Positions 6,446-15,042 of a DNA stretch of 23,832 nt are shown here, piece by piece. Position numbers and translations under genes: made by a program. The stretch comes from an uncultured Clostridia bacterium. GTDB lineage: Bacteria; Bacillota; Clostridia; Christensenellales; Aristaeellaceae. How positions within the stretch are numbered: position 1 is the first letter of the stretch; every line of letters starts with the position of its first letter. The DNA lies in the NCBI GenBank assembly GCA_937874275.1, contig CALNAU010000234.1:1-23832 (forward strand). The letters run 5' to 3'. The notes under the pieces were generated by a model, which made no database searches, was not told the DNA's origin, and was given only the letters and a program-made list of their open reading frames with translations.

Positions 6446-7629
6446 ACTTCGCTCCCCTCCCGGCTAACCTGCTGACCGGCAGGCACCTTGTCGCCTGCCT
6501 TGACCACGGTGCCGTTTCCAATCAGGGTGATATCGCCCGTTTCCTCGCCTACCTCGCAGTCGGCCTCAATGACGGCCTCCTCCGCGATGATGCTGCGGAT
6601 GACCTTGGCCCCCTTGGCGATGCGGGCCGAAGGCATGATGACGCTGTCGATGACCTGGGCGCCTTCCTCCACCACCACGCCGGCGGAGAGCACGCTGCCC
6701 CTCACGCTGCCGTGGATGAGGCAGCCCTCGGTGACCAGGCTGCCCGATACCTCGCCCGTGGGGGAGATGTAGTGGGGCGGCATGCCGATGTTGCGGGCGT
6801 AGATGCGCCAACTGCGATCATGCAGGTCGATGGGCACCGGCGTCTGCAGCAGGTCCATGTTGGCGTCCCACAGGCTCTCGATGGTGCCCACGTCCTTCCA
6901 ATAGCCGTTGAAGTTGTAGGCTGTCAGGCGCTCGCCATCGTCCAGCATGGTGGGGATGATGTTTTTGCCGAAGTCGTTGTTGCTGTTGGGGTCGCGCTCA
7001 TCGGCGATGAGCCGCTCGCGCAGCTTTGGCCAGGTAAATACATACACGCCCATGGAGGCGTTGTTGGACTTGGGGTTGGCGGGCTTCTCCTCAAACTCGA
7101 TGATGTTGCCCTGCGTATCGGTATTCATGATGCCAAAGCGGCTGCACTCCTCCCAGGGCACCTGCCGCACCGCGATGGTGACGGCGGCCTCCTTCTGGAT
7201 GTGGTGGGCCAGCATGTCGGCATAATCCATTTTATAGATATGGTCACCCGACAGGATGAGCACATAGTCCGGGTTGAACTGCTCGATGAAGGCCAGGTTC
7301 TGGTAGATGGCGTTGGCGGTACCGGAGTACCACTCGCCCGCGCCCGCCTTCATATACGGGGGCAGCACATACACACCGCCGGAGGAAAGATCCAAATCCC
7401 AGGGGCTACCGGAGCCGATATAGGCGTTGAGCTCCAGCGGCTGCCACTGCGTCAGCACGCCCACCACGTCAATGCCCGAATTGGCGCAGTTGCTCAGGGG
7501 AAAATCGATGATGCGATATTTTCCTCCGAAGGGAATGGCAGGTTTGGCGGTTTGGTGGGTCAGGACGCCCAGCCGGCTGCCTTGGCCGCCGGCCAGTAAC
7601 ATGGCAACACATTTTTTCTTCCGTGGCAT
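6442..7629 (-). CDS. glgC: Glucose-1-phosphate adenylyltransferase catalytic subunit
   Basis: The protein has 395 residues. It makes ADP-glucose and pyrophosphate from ATP and glucose-1-phosphate, the committed step of bacterial glycogen synthesis. It keeps the catalytic features: LLAGGQGSRL (11-20), KPAIPFGGKYRIIDFPLSN (29-47), SGDHIYKMDY with the metal-binding Asp129, and EEKP (180-183). A left-handed beta-helix domain with isoleucine/valine hexads fills the C-terminal third. ATG 7629 has AGGAGG upstream and lies 3 bp past the glgB stop. The stop overlaps the glgD start. Family members are usually controlled by fructose-1,6-bisphosphate or other glycolytic intermediates, which was not judged here. 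Confidence 0.97.
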   Translation of the reverse strand: MPRKKKCVAMLLAGGQGSRLGVLTHQTAKPAIPFGGKYRIIDFPLSNCANSGIDVVGVLTQWQPLELNAYIGSGSPWDLDLSSGGVYVLPPYMKAGAGEWYSGTANAIYQNLAFIEQFNPDYVLILSGDHIYKMDYADMLAHHIQKEAAVTIAVRQVPWEECSRFGIMNTDTQGNIIEFEEKPANPKSNNASMGVYVFTWPKLRERLIADERDPNSNNDFGKNIIPTMLDDGERLTAYNFNGYWKDVGTIESLWDANMDLLQTPVPIDLHDRSWRIYARNIGMPPHYISPTGEVSGSLVTEGCLIHGSVRGSVLSAGVVVEEGAQVIDSVIMPSARIAKGAKVIRSIIAEEAVIEADCEVGEETGDITLIGNGTVVKAGDKVPAGQQVSREGSEV

Positions 7630-7632
7630 AGG

Positions 7633-9600
7633 CTATTCCTCCTTGCGTTTTGGTTGTTGTTCTTGCCGGGTGAATGTGAAATATACAGTTGCCAGCGGCG
7701 GGACGCATACGTCCACGCAGCAGGGAAACTCGTGATGGGGGATGGGTAGCGTGGGCAGGGCCTTGGCGTTGGCCTGGCCGGAGCCGCCAAACTCCTTGGC
7801 GTCGGAGTTCAAAATCTCCTGGATTTTTCCCTTGGCCGGCAGGCCGAAGCGGTAGTGCTCATGATACACCGGCGTGTAGTTGGTCATGCTGACGATGCCG
7901 CGCCCGGCCTTGTCCCACCGCATGAATATGACGATGCTGTTTTGCGTGTCATTGGCCTCCAGCCACTGGAAGCCGTCCCAGCCGTCCTCCACCTCCCAGA
8001 AGGCGGGGTGATCCAGGTAGAAGCGGTTGAGCGTCTTCACATAGCGCTGCATGTCCGGATGCCGCTCATAGACCAGCAGGAACCAATCCAGCTGGTCGTC
8101 ATCCTTCCACTCGATATAGTGGCCAAACTCGCTGCCCATGAACAGCAGCTTTTTGCCGGGGTGGGCCATGGTATAGCCGTACAGCGCCCGCAGGCCGGCG
8201 AATTTCTGCCAGAGGTCGCCCGGCTGCTTGTCGAGCATGGAGTGCTTGCCGTGCACCACCTCATCGTGGGAGAAGGGCAGGATATAGTTTTCGCTGAACG
8301 CGTAGTGCAGCGAGAAGGTCAGCTTCTGGTGGCTGCCGCCGCGGAAGTACGGGTCCACCTTGATGTAGCTGAGCATGTCGTTCATCCAGCCCATGTTCCA
8401 CTTGAAGCCAAAGCCCAGGCCGCCCAGGTAGGTGGGCTGGGTCACCATGGGGAAGGCGCTGGATTCCTCGGCGATGGTCATGGCGCCCGGATGCTCCCGG
8501 TAAATGACCTCGTTGAGGCGGCGCAGGAAGGCGATGGCCTCCAGGTTTTCATTGCCGCCGTAGCGGTTGGGCGACCAGTCGCCCGCCTCGCGCCCGAAGT
8601 CGTGATACAGCATGGAGCTGACCGCGTCACAGCGCAGGCCATCGGCGTGGTAGTAGTTCAGCCAGAAGCACGCGTTGCTGATGAGGAAGCTGCACACCTC
8701 GCCCCGCGCGTAGTCAAACAGCATGGTGCCCCACTGGGGCATCTCGGCGCGTCGGGGATCCACATGCTCATAGCAGGGGGTGCCGTCAAACCGGCGCAGG
8801 CCAATCTCATCGCGGGGGAAGTGCGCCGGCACCCAGTCCAGAATGACGCCGATATCCGCCTGGTGCAGGCGGTCGACAAAGCGCATAAAGTCCTGCGGCT
8901 TGCCATGCCGGGCGGTGGGCGCGTAATAGCCCGTCACCTGATAGCCCCAGGACATGTCCAGTGGGTGCTCCATCACCGGCAGCAGCTCCACATGTGTGTA
9001 GCCCATTTCGTGGATGTAGGGGATCAGCTGGTCCGCAATCTGCTCGTAGGTGAGCATCTCGCCGTCCTCGTCCCGCCGCCAGCTGCCCAGGTGCATCTCG
9101 TAGATGTTGATGGGGCTGCGGTAGGGGTTCCAGCTGGCGCGCTTGCGCATCCAGTCGGCATCGCCCCACTTGTAGCCTGACAAATCGCACAGCATGCTGG
9201 CCGTGTTGGGGCGCAGCTCGCTCTGAAAGGCGTAGGGGTCGGCCTTCAGGTGCACCACGCCATCCTCGCCATAGACGGCATATTTATAGCTGCGCAGCTT
9301 TTTATCGGCATCCGGGTAGTTGAAGCGCTCCGGGTCTGCCGCCGTGGTAAATAGTCTATCCGGCAGGCGCAGCTCCCACGTGCCACCGTGCTGCTTTTCC
9401 ATGGGGTAGCGCAGGGTGTCCCAAAGACAAAACTCGCCCGTCAGCGATACCGCGCGGGCATTGGGCGCCCAGACGGCGAAGTGCCACATGTCCTCCCCGT
9501 TATGCCGGACCGGGTGCGCGCCCAGCATTTGATAGGCGGTATGGCTATGCCCCTGATGAAAGGCATGCCGGTCCGCATCGCTTGGAGGTTTGTATTGCAA
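7633..9600 (-). CDS. glgB: 1,4-alpha-glucan branching enzyme (GH13)
   Basis: The protein has 655 residues and forms the alpha-1,6 branches of glycogen. An N-terminal CBM48-like domain (about 30-140, with WHFAVWAPNARAVSLTGEF) precedes the GH13 barrel. Catalytic sites are DGLRCDAVSSML with the nucleophile Asp325, TIAEESSAFP with the acid/base Glu (378-379), and PFSHDEVVHGK with Asp446. NIYEMHLGSW (165-174) is also typical. It begins at TTG 9600: AAAGGGGG lies about 8 nt upstream and no better ATG exists nearby. It is the first gene of the operon, with a promoter and a leader of about 65 nt before it, and it lies 3 bp from glgC. No debranching enzyme or phosphorylase gene follows. Confidence 0.97.
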   Translation of the reverse strand: MQYKPPSDADRHAFHQGHSHTAYQMLGAHPVRHNGEDMWHFAVWAPNARAVSLTGEFCLWDTLRYPMEKQHGGTWELRLPDRLFTTAADPERFNYPDADKKLRSYKYAVYGEDGVVHLKADPYAFQSELRPNTASMLCDLSGYKWGDADWMRKRASWNPYRSPINIYEMHLGSWRRDEDGEMLTYEQIADQLIPYIHEMGYTHVELLPVMEHPLDMSWGYQVTGYYAPTARHGKPQDFMRFVDRLHQADIGVILDWVPAHFPRDEIGLRRFDGTPCYEHVDPRRAEMPQWGTMLFDYARGEVCSFLISNACFWLNYYHADGLRCDAVSSMLYHDFGREAGDWSPNRYGGNENLEAIAFLRRLNEVIYREHPGAMTIAEESSAFPMVTQPTYLGGLGFGFKWNMGWMNDMLSYIKVDPYFRGGSHQKLTFSLHYAFSENYILPFSHDEVVHGKHSMLDKQPGDLWQKFAGLRALYGYTMAHPGKKLLFMGSEFGHYIEWKDDDQLDWFLLVYERHPDMQRYVKTLNRFYLDHPAFWEVEDGWDGFQWLEANDTQNSIVIFMRWDKAGRGIVSMTNYTPVYHEHYRFGLPAKGKIQEILNSDAKEFGGSGQANAKALPTLPIPHHEFPCCVDVCVPPLATVYFTFTRQEQQPKRKEE

Positions 9601-9671
9601 GGCAATGTCCCCCTTTGCCTGGTTCTCAATGGCTGGCTATGGTGCCGCCCACATGTTGTTTCCCTATATTC

Positions 9672-9700
9672 AGTATAGCACAAAGGGTATGCGTCCACAA
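9672..9700 (-). promoter_or_regulatory. Promoter of the glgBCDA operon
   Basis: On the - strand TTGTGG (9700-9695) is separated by 17 bp from TATACT (9677-9672), with TGC before the -10 making an extended -10. The predicted start near 9665 gives a 5' leader of about 65 nt before the TTG start of glgB. Confidence 0.7.
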
Positions 9701-9885
9701 GCAGGCGTCAAGGGGCGCCTTGCCTTGCCATATTGTGCATCAGCAGGCTTGTTGGACGAATATGTGGGTGACATGGCTGTATTTATCTCGCCTTTTTTGT
9801 ATAAGGTATGCAGGATGGCATAGCGGCGTCTCGGGAAACCTTGTGCGCGTTGGTTTTCAATGCGCCTGCGCCAGGGCGTATCGCA

Positions 9886-9914
9886 TTGCACCGGCTTATG
9901 CCCTGTGATATAAT
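9886..9914 (+). promoter_or_regulatory. Promoter of the phosphoesterase-ppk1-cysS-comEA operon
   Basis: TTGCAC (9886-9891), a 17-bp spacer and a perfect TATAAT (9909-9914) preceded by TGA (extended -10) form the best promoter in the window. The leader to ATG 9941 is only about 20 nt. Confidence 0.8.
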
Positions 9915-9940
9915 GCGTTGACTAAGGAAGGGGAAGGTGA

Positions 9941-11029
9941 ATGGGCAGGAAACGGGACAGGCTGCTGTTTGCGCCGCGCAGGAAGCGGCATCCCGGCTGC
10001 CTGATGAATATCCTTCTTCTTTTCTTTGTGTTGGCGTTGGTGTTTGGGCTCAACCACGTCAACAATGGCCATGCCACGCTGCTGCACCAGCCGGTGACGG
10101 TGGCCGGCATGGCATCGGCGTATGAGGGCTTTCCCATCCTGCACCTCAGCGATTTGCACGCCGCCCGCTTTGGCGAGGCGCAGCAGCGCATCCGCCAGCT
10201 GATCCGGCTGGAGAACTACCGCGCCGTGTGCCTGACGGGCGACATGGTGGGCCGCAGCGGGGATGTGCAGCCGCTGCTGGATTTGCTGGCGCAGCTGCCC
10301 ACCGATGTGCCTGTGTTTCTGATTGCCGGCGATGACGATCCGGAGGCCATCCGCAGCCGGCATGTGGGCACGGGCGAGGTGAAGGCAGACTTTATCCGCC
10401 AAGCCGAGGAGGCTGGGGCCATCTACCTGGACAGCCCCTACAAGGTGGTTTACGAGGGGCGCAATGTGTGGTTCAGCCCGGCCAGCCTGTACACCACCGA
10501 CCTGCGCGCCGCGGCCTTTGCGCTGGAGGAACGCCGCGCCGAATTGGTGGCCGGCGGGGCCGATACACCCGATGGCGCGGCCGCGCTGCGGGCGGTAGAG
10601 TACCAGATAGATGTTTTGGCCAGCGCGGACGAGGCGCGCAAGGAAATGAAGCCCGATGACTGCTACATTTTGCTCAGCCATGTGCCGCTGGACGCCACGG
10701 CGGTATCCGGCCTGCACGAGGGTGAGCGCCTGCAGCGAAAGGCGGTCAACTTTCCGGGCACGGTGTCGCTCATCCTGGCCGGGCACTGGAACAACGGCCA
10801 GTGGCGCCTGCCGCTGATAGGGCCGGTGTATGTGCCCAGCGGCGAGGTGGGCCTGCGCGGCTGGCTGCCGGGCGACCGAGAGGTGTCCGGCTTGGCCATG
10901 GTCTACGCGGTGCCCGAATACATCAGCCCGGGTCTGGGTGTTTCGGGTGCCTATCCCTGGTGGATGCCCTTTCGCCTGTTCAACCGGCCGCAGCTGACGC
11001 TGATCAAGCTGACGGCCCGAATCACCTGA
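9941..11029 (+). CDS. Membrane-anchored metallophosphoesterase-like protein with altered metal-site motifs
   Basis: The protein has 362 residues. A basic N-terminus is followed by a hydrophobic segment (about 21-37), suggesting a signal anchor with the domain outside. The domain follows the YkuE-like calcineurin-type layout: HLSDLHAARFG (D71, H73), LTGDMVGR (G100, D101, R105), LLSHVPLD (H247), and LAGHWNNGQWRLPLIGP (281 on) where relatives have GHTHGGQ. Two motifs are abnormal: GNHD is replaced by GDDD (130-133) and GHTH by GHWN (281-284). The catalytic His and two metal ligands would therefore be lost or replaced by Asp or Asn. A helical insertion at about 183-240 is also present. ATG 9941 follows GGGGAAGGTGA. 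It is the first gene of an operon, 11 bp before ppk1. Activity may be changed or absent; the substrate is unknown. Confidence 0.8.
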   Translation: MGRKRDRLLFAPRRKRHPGCLMNILLLFFVLALVFGLNHVNNGHATLLHQPVTVAGMASAYEGFPILHLSDLHAARFGEAQQRIRQLIRLENYRAVCLTGDMVGRSGDVQPLLDLLAQLPTDVPVFLIAGDDDPEAIRSRHVGTGEVKADFIRQAEEAGAIYLDSPYKVVYEGRNVWFSPASLYTTDLRAAAFALEERRAELVAGGADTPDGAAALRAVEYQIDVLASADEARKEMKPDDCYILLSHVPLDATAVSGLHEGERLQRKAVNFPGTVSLILAGHWNNGQWRLPLIGPVYVPSGEVGLRGWLPGDREVSGLAMVYAVPEYISPGLGVSGAYPWWMPFRLFNRPQLTLIKLTARIT

Positions 11030-11040
11030 CAGGGGACGAC

Positions 11041-13110
11041 ATGACGGACCGAAAACGCTTTGTCAACCGGGAGCTCAGCTGGCTGCGCTTTAACAGCCGG
11101 GTGATGCTGGAGGCCGAGCGGCCGCACAACCCGCCACTGGAGCGGGCCAAATTTCTGGCCATCGTGTCCAGCAACCTGGACGAGTTTTTTATGGTGCGCG
11201 TGGGCAAGCTGGAGCGCAAGATTGATGCCGGCCTGCGCATCAACGACCCGGCCGGGCTGACCCCTTTGCAGCAGGTGCGCGCCATCCGGCGCATGGTGCT
11301 CAAGCAAGTGGCGCGCCAGTACGTCATTTACAATGACCAGGTTGTGCCCTTGCTGGCCGACAACGGGCTGCGCATCCTGTCGCCGGATGAGTTGAGCGAT
11401 GTGCAGCGCACCTGGCTGACAGGCTACTTTGACACCCAGGTAATGCCCGTGCTTACCCCGCGCACCATCAACCCCAGCCACCCCTTCCCGCTGCTGGCGG
11501 CCACGCGCATCTACATCGCAGTGCTGCTGCAGTCCGACAAGGGCGGTCTGCCGCAGCTGAGCCTGGTGCCGGTGCCCGCGGCGCTCAAGCGCGTGGTGCT
11601 GCTGCCCCAGGGGGATGGCCCAGTCAGCGGCCTGCTGCTGGAAGACCTGATTGTCATGCACCTGGGCCGCCTGTTCCCCTACATGGACCCCATCGGCTCG
11701 ATGCCGTTTCGCATCACGCGCAACACCGATTTTGTCATCGACATCGAGAGCGTCAACAGCCTGGTGGATGAGATGCGCAAGGCCATCAAGCGCCGCAGCT
11801 ACGGCAAGATTGTGCGCCTGGAAGTGCCCCGGCGGCACAACCCCAGCATCATGCGCCGCCTGCAAAAGGCGCTGGAGGCACCCGCCCGCATTGTGCTGGA
11901 GGTGGATGGCCCGCTGGATTTACGATTCCTAATGCGCGAGCTGCACGGCCTGCCCGGCTTTGACAGCCTGCGCTATGAGCCGTACAAGCCGGCCACCGAC
12001 CCGCGGCTGTACGCGCGGGAGAGCATCTTCCGCACCATCCGGGGCGGCGACCTGTTTTTGCATCACCCCTACGACAGCTTTGACCCGGTGCTGCGCTTCA
12101 TCCGCGAGGCGGCGGAGGATGCCCATGTGCTGGCCATCAAGCAGACGTTGTACCGCGTGTCCTCCAAGAGCACGCTGGTGCCCAGCCTGGCCCGCGCGGC
12201 GCAGCTGGGCAAGCAGGTAACCGTGCTGGTGGAGGTGCGCGCCCGCTTTGATGAGGAGAACAACATCAACTGGTGCAAAACGCTGGAGGCGGCCGGCTGC
12301 CATGTGCTGTACGGGGTGCCGCGGTGGAAGACCCACTCCAAAATCACGCTGGTGGTGCGCCGCGAGTCGGATGGCCTGCGCCAGTATGTGCATGTGGGCA
12401 CCGGCAACTACAACGACGCCACCGCCCGTCAGTACACCGACATGGGCATTTTGACCTGTGACCGCCAGATTGGGGAGGACGCCAGCGCGTTTTTCAACAT
12501 CATCACCGGCTACAACTACACCTTCCCCATGCGCGATTTGATTGCCTCGCCCTACGCCATGAAGAGCGCCTTCATTGACCGCCTGCGCGTGGAGGCGGAG
12601 AATGCAGAGGAAGGGCTGCCCGCAGGCTTTGACGCCAAGATGAACAGCCTGTCGGACCCGGAGATGATAGAGGCCACCTACACCGCGGCGGATGCCGGCG
12701 TGCCGGTGCGGCTGCTGGTGCGGGGGATATGCTGTCTGCGCCTGGCCCGCCACCGCAACATCCAGGTGCACTCCACCGTTGGCCGGTTTTTAGAGCATTC
12801 CAGGCTGTACATCTTCCGCAACGGCGGCATGCCCGAGGTGTTTATCTCATCGGCCGACCTGATGACACGCAACCTGGACAAGCGGGTGGAGCTGACCGCC
12901 CCTGTGAAGGACCCGGGCATCGCCCGGCGCATCGTCGCCATCTTTGAAGAGCAGTGGCGCGATACCCTGCAAAGCTGGCGCCTGTGCGAGAACGACGAGT
13001 ACGAGCGCATACAGGATGAGCAGCCGCCCTTCAGCGCGCAGGAGCATTTTGTGCAGCAGGCCAGGCGCGCAGCCCAACCCGAACAAACAACTACCATCAT
13101 CGCGATATAG
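11041..13110 (+). CDS. ppk1: Polyphosphate kinase 1
   Basis: The protein has 689 residues, the usual Ppk1 length. It reversibly polymerises the gamma-phosphate of ATP into inorganic polyphosphate through a phosphohistidine. Marks are FVNRELSWLRFN at the N-terminus, SNLDEFFMVRVGKLERK, the phospholipase-D-like half with KTHSKITLVVRR (H432, the expected phosphorylated His), HVGTGNYNDATARQYTD, and the second conserved His in GRFLEHSRLYIF (H586). ATG 11041 was chosen because the N-terminal family motif starts immediately after it and AGGGGACG precedes it. The frame extends upstream to 10801 only as overlap with the phosphoesterase gene. The stop TAG abuts the cysS ribosome binding site. No exopolyphosphatase gene accompanies it. 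Confidence 0.97.
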   Translation: MTDRKRFVNRELSWLRFNSRVMLEAERPHNPPLERAKFLAIVSSNLDEFFMVRVGKLERKIDAGLRINDPAGLTPLQQVRAIRRMVLKQVARQYVIYNDQVVPLLADNGLRILSPDELSDVQRTWLTGYFDTQVMPVLTPRTINPSHPFPLLAATRIYIAVLLQSDKGGLPQLSLVPVPAALKRVVLLPQGDGPVSGLLLEDLIVMHLGRLFPYMDPIGSMPFRITRNTDFVIDIESVNSLVDEMRKAIKRRSYGKIVRLEVPRRHNPSIMRRLQKALEAPARIVLEVDGPLDLRFLMRELHGLPGFDSLRYEPYKPATDPRLYARESIFRTIRGGDLFLHHPYDSFDPVLRFIREAAEDAHVLAIKQTLYRVSSKSTLVPSLARAAQLGKQVTVLVEVRARFDEENNINWCKTLEAAGCHVLYGVPRWKTHSKITLVVRRESDGLRQYVHVGTGNYNDATARQYTDMGILTCDRQIGEDASAFFNIITGYNYTFPMRDLIASPYAMKSAFIDRLRVEAENAEEGLPAGFDAKMNSLSDPEMIEATYTAADAGVPVRLLVRGICCLRLARHRNIQVHSTVGRFLEHSRLYIFRNGGMPEVFISSADLMTRNLDKRVELTAPVKDPGIARRIVAIFEEQWRDTLQSWRLCENDEYERIQDEQPPFSAQEHFVQQARRAAQPEQTTTIIAI

Positions 13111-13118
13111 GAGGACTT

Positions 13119-14516
13119 ATGCAGATTTACAACAGCCAGAGCCGCAAAAAAGAGGAGTTTGTGCCGGTCAAGCCAGGGCAGGTGGGCATTTATTCCTGCG
13201 GCCCCACCGTGTACGATTTTTTCCACATCGGCAACGCGCGGCCCTTTATCATCTTTGACGTGCTGCGCCGCTACATGGAGTACAAGGGCTACAAGGTGAC
13301 CCTGGTGCAGAACTTTACGGACATCGATGACAAGATGATCCGCCGCGCCAACGAGGAAGGCATCACCGTCAAGGAATTGGGCGACCGCTTCATCCAGGAA
13401 TACTACAAGGACGCGGGCGCGCTGGGCATCCGTCCGGCCACGGTGCATCCCAGGGCCACCGAGCACATCCCCCAGATCATCGCCTTGGTGCAGCAACTGA
13501 TTGACAAGGGAATGGCCTATGAGAGCAACGGCACGGTATACTACCGCACCGGCGCCTTCCCGGACTATGGCAAGCTCAGCGGCCAGGATGTGGACGATTT
13601 GGATGCGGGCGCGCGCGTGGACGTGGAGGACGAGAAGGAGGCCCCGGCCGACTTCGCCCTCTGGAAGGCAGAAAAGCCCGGCGAGCCTGCCTGGGACAGC
13701 CCCTGGGGCCGCGGCAGGCCCGGTTGGCACATCGAGTGCAGCGCCATGAGCATGGCCTACCTGGGCGACACGCTGGATATCCACTCCGGCGGGCGCGATT
13801 TGCTGTTCCCGCACCACGAGAACGAGATTGCCCAGTCGGAGGGCGCCACCGGCCACCCCTTCGTGAAATACTGGATGCACAACGGCTTCCTCAACATCGA
13901 CAATGAAAAGATGTCCAAGTCTTTGGGCAACTTCTTCACCGTGCGCGATATCCTCAAGGAGTATGACGCCGAGGATGTGCGCATGTTCATGCTGTCGGCG
14001 CAGTACCGCAGCCCGCTCAACTTCAGCCGCGACAGCATCGACCAGGCGCACGCCAGCCTGACGCGCCTGTACACCGCGCGGGACAACCTGCTGTTCATGC
14101 AGCAATCAGCCCTTGAGGGTGAGCCCGCGGACGCCGACCGCGCCTTCATGGCCGAGGTGGATGATTGCCGCAAGCGCTTTGAGGACGCCATGGATGACGA
14201 CCTCAACACCGCGGAAGCCATGGGCGCGCTGTTTGACCTGGTTTACGCGGCCAACACCAGCGTGACCACCGATACCAGCAAAAAGGCCGTTCAGCACGCG
14301 CTGGACGCGCTGTACCAGCTGACGGATATTCTGGGCCTGCTGGCCAAGAAACCCGGCGAGCTGCCGGAGGATGTGCAGGCGCTGGCCGATCAGCGCGTGC
14401 AGGCCCGCCAGCAGAAAAACTGGGCACAGTCCGACGCCCTGCGCGCCCAGCTCAACGAGATGGGCTACACGGTGGAGGACACCGCCGCCGGCCAGAAAAT
14501 CGTCAAGACCTGCTGA
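13119..14516 (+). CDS. cysS: Cysteinyl-tRNA synthetase
   Basis: The protein has 465 residues and is a class I synthetase that charges tRNA-Cys. The HIGH-type motif is HIGN (36-39) within SCGPTVYDFFHIGNARP, and KMSKS is at 264-268. The Zn ligands expected from E. coli CysS are all present: C27, C207, H232 and E236. The C-terminal anticodon-binding part ends with the usual KNWAQSDALRAQLNEMGYTVEDT. ATG 13119 has TAGGAGG 6 nt upstream, formed partly by the ppk1 stop codon, so translation is probably coupled. The gene is complete. Confidence 0.98.
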   Translation: MQIYNSQSRKKEEFVPVKPGQVGIYSCGPTVYDFFHIGNARPFIIFDVLRRYMEYKGYKVTLVQNFTDIDDKMIRRANEEGITVKELGDRFIQEYYKDAGALGIRPATVHPRATEHIPQIIALVQQLIDKGMAYESNGTVYYRTGAFPDYGKLSGQDVDDLDAGARVDVEDEKEAPADFALWKAEKPGEPAWDSPWGRGRPGWHIECSAMSMAYLGDTLDIHSGGRDLLFPHHENEIAQSEGATGHPFVKYWMHNGFLNIDNEKMSKSLGNFFTVRDILKEYDAEDVRMFMLSAQYRSPLNFSRDSIDQAHASLTRLYTARDNLLFMQQSALEGEPADADRAFMAEVDDCRKRFEDAMDDDLNTAEAMGALFDLVYAANTSVTTDTSKKAVQHALDALYQLTDILGLLAKKPGELPEDVQALADQRVQARQQKNWAQSDALRAQLNEMGYTVEDTAAGQKIVKTC

Positions 14517-14524
14517 TTGCCCCT

Positions 14525-14878
14525 ATGTGCATCAAACAAGCCCTGCCCCGCCTGCTGCTGGCAGCCTGTACCGTCATCGCGGTGCTCTGCCTGGCCCTGG
14601 CGGCAGGGCTTTTTGATACACCGCAGCGGCAGATGATGGCGCTCGCCCCGCTGCCATCCGCACGGCCCACCGCTACGCAGCAGCCGGGCGGCATTTCCAT
14701 TAACACCGCGACCATAGAGGAGCTGCAGCAGCTGCCCGGCATTGGCCCGTACCTGGCACAGCAGATTATTGAGGCGCGCGAGCGCTCGCCCTTCTTCTAC
14801 CCGGAGGATTTGAAAAATGTCCCCGGCATCGGGGACAGGCGGTTGGCGCAAATCAGGCCATATATTCGGATAGATTGA
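14525..14878 (+). CDS. ComEA-like helix-hairpin-helix protein
   Basis: The protein has 117 residues: an N-terminal membrane segment (about 8-29), a short linker, and a C-terminal tandem helix-hairpin-helix module. The module has SINTATIEELQQLPGIG (58-74) and LKNVPGIGDRRLAQIRPYI (97-115), typical of the ComEA DNA-binding domain. ComEA binds incoming DNA at the outer face of the membrane during natural transformation. This copy lacks the SLBB domain found between anchor and HhH in longer ComEA proteins. No ComEC or ComEB gene is next to it. It starts 8 bp after cysS without a recognisable ribosome binding site (GATTGCCCCT before the ATG), so coupling to cysS is likely. DNA binding is well supported; a competence role is not shown. 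Confidence 0.85.
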   Translation: MCIKQALPRLLLAACTVIAVLCLALAAGLFDTPQRQMMALAPLPSARPTATQQPGGISINTATIEELQQLPGIGPYLAQQIIEARERSPFFYPEDLKNVPGIGDRRLAQIRPYIRID

Positions 14879-14931
14879 GCGGCCATGCTGCTCATGCCAT
14901 GTTATCGCTTTTGGGCAGCATTAAATGCAAG

Positions 14932-14957
14932 AAAGATTACGATACAACGTAATCTTT
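14932..14957. terminator. Bidirectional hairpin between convergent operons
   Basis: AAAGATTACG (14932-14941) pairs perfectly with CGTAATCTTT (14948-14957) across a 6-nt loop. T-rich sequence follows on both strands. It lies between the comEA-like gene (+) and the transglutaminase gene (-). The stem is AT-rich, so termination may be weak. The heptamer CGTAATC recurs once more at 14988-14994. The surrounding 14879-15042 is AT-rich and holds no gene. Confidence 0.55.
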
Positions 14958-15042
14958 TACATGTTTTGGATAAACTTTTCGATGAAGCGTAATCGCAAAG
15001 CTTCCCGTCGTGTCGACGATATTCACTAATAAGTAACTTGCT

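Larger units (their letters stand above)
9601..9940. other. Divergent intergenic region between glgB and the phosphoesterase-ppk1 operon
   Basis: This holds the two divergent promoters described separately (9672-9700 on the - strand and 9886-9914 on the + strand) and the glgB leader. Between about 9701 and 9885 no convincing gene, RNA or operator is visible. The short + frame across 9582-9908 lacks a ribosome binding site and has no protein-like composition. Confidence 0.7.

Noticed and set aside
9582..9908. 108-codon + frame in the divergent spacer
   Set aside because: It overlaps the glgB start and the glg promoter, is rich in Cys and Trp with no protein-like pattern, and has no ribosome binding site.
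10801..11040. N-terminal extension of polyphosphate kinase by 80 codons
   Set aside because: The extension is out-of-frame phosphoesterase sequence. The Ppk1 N-terminal motif begins right after ATG 11041, which has its own ribosome binding site.
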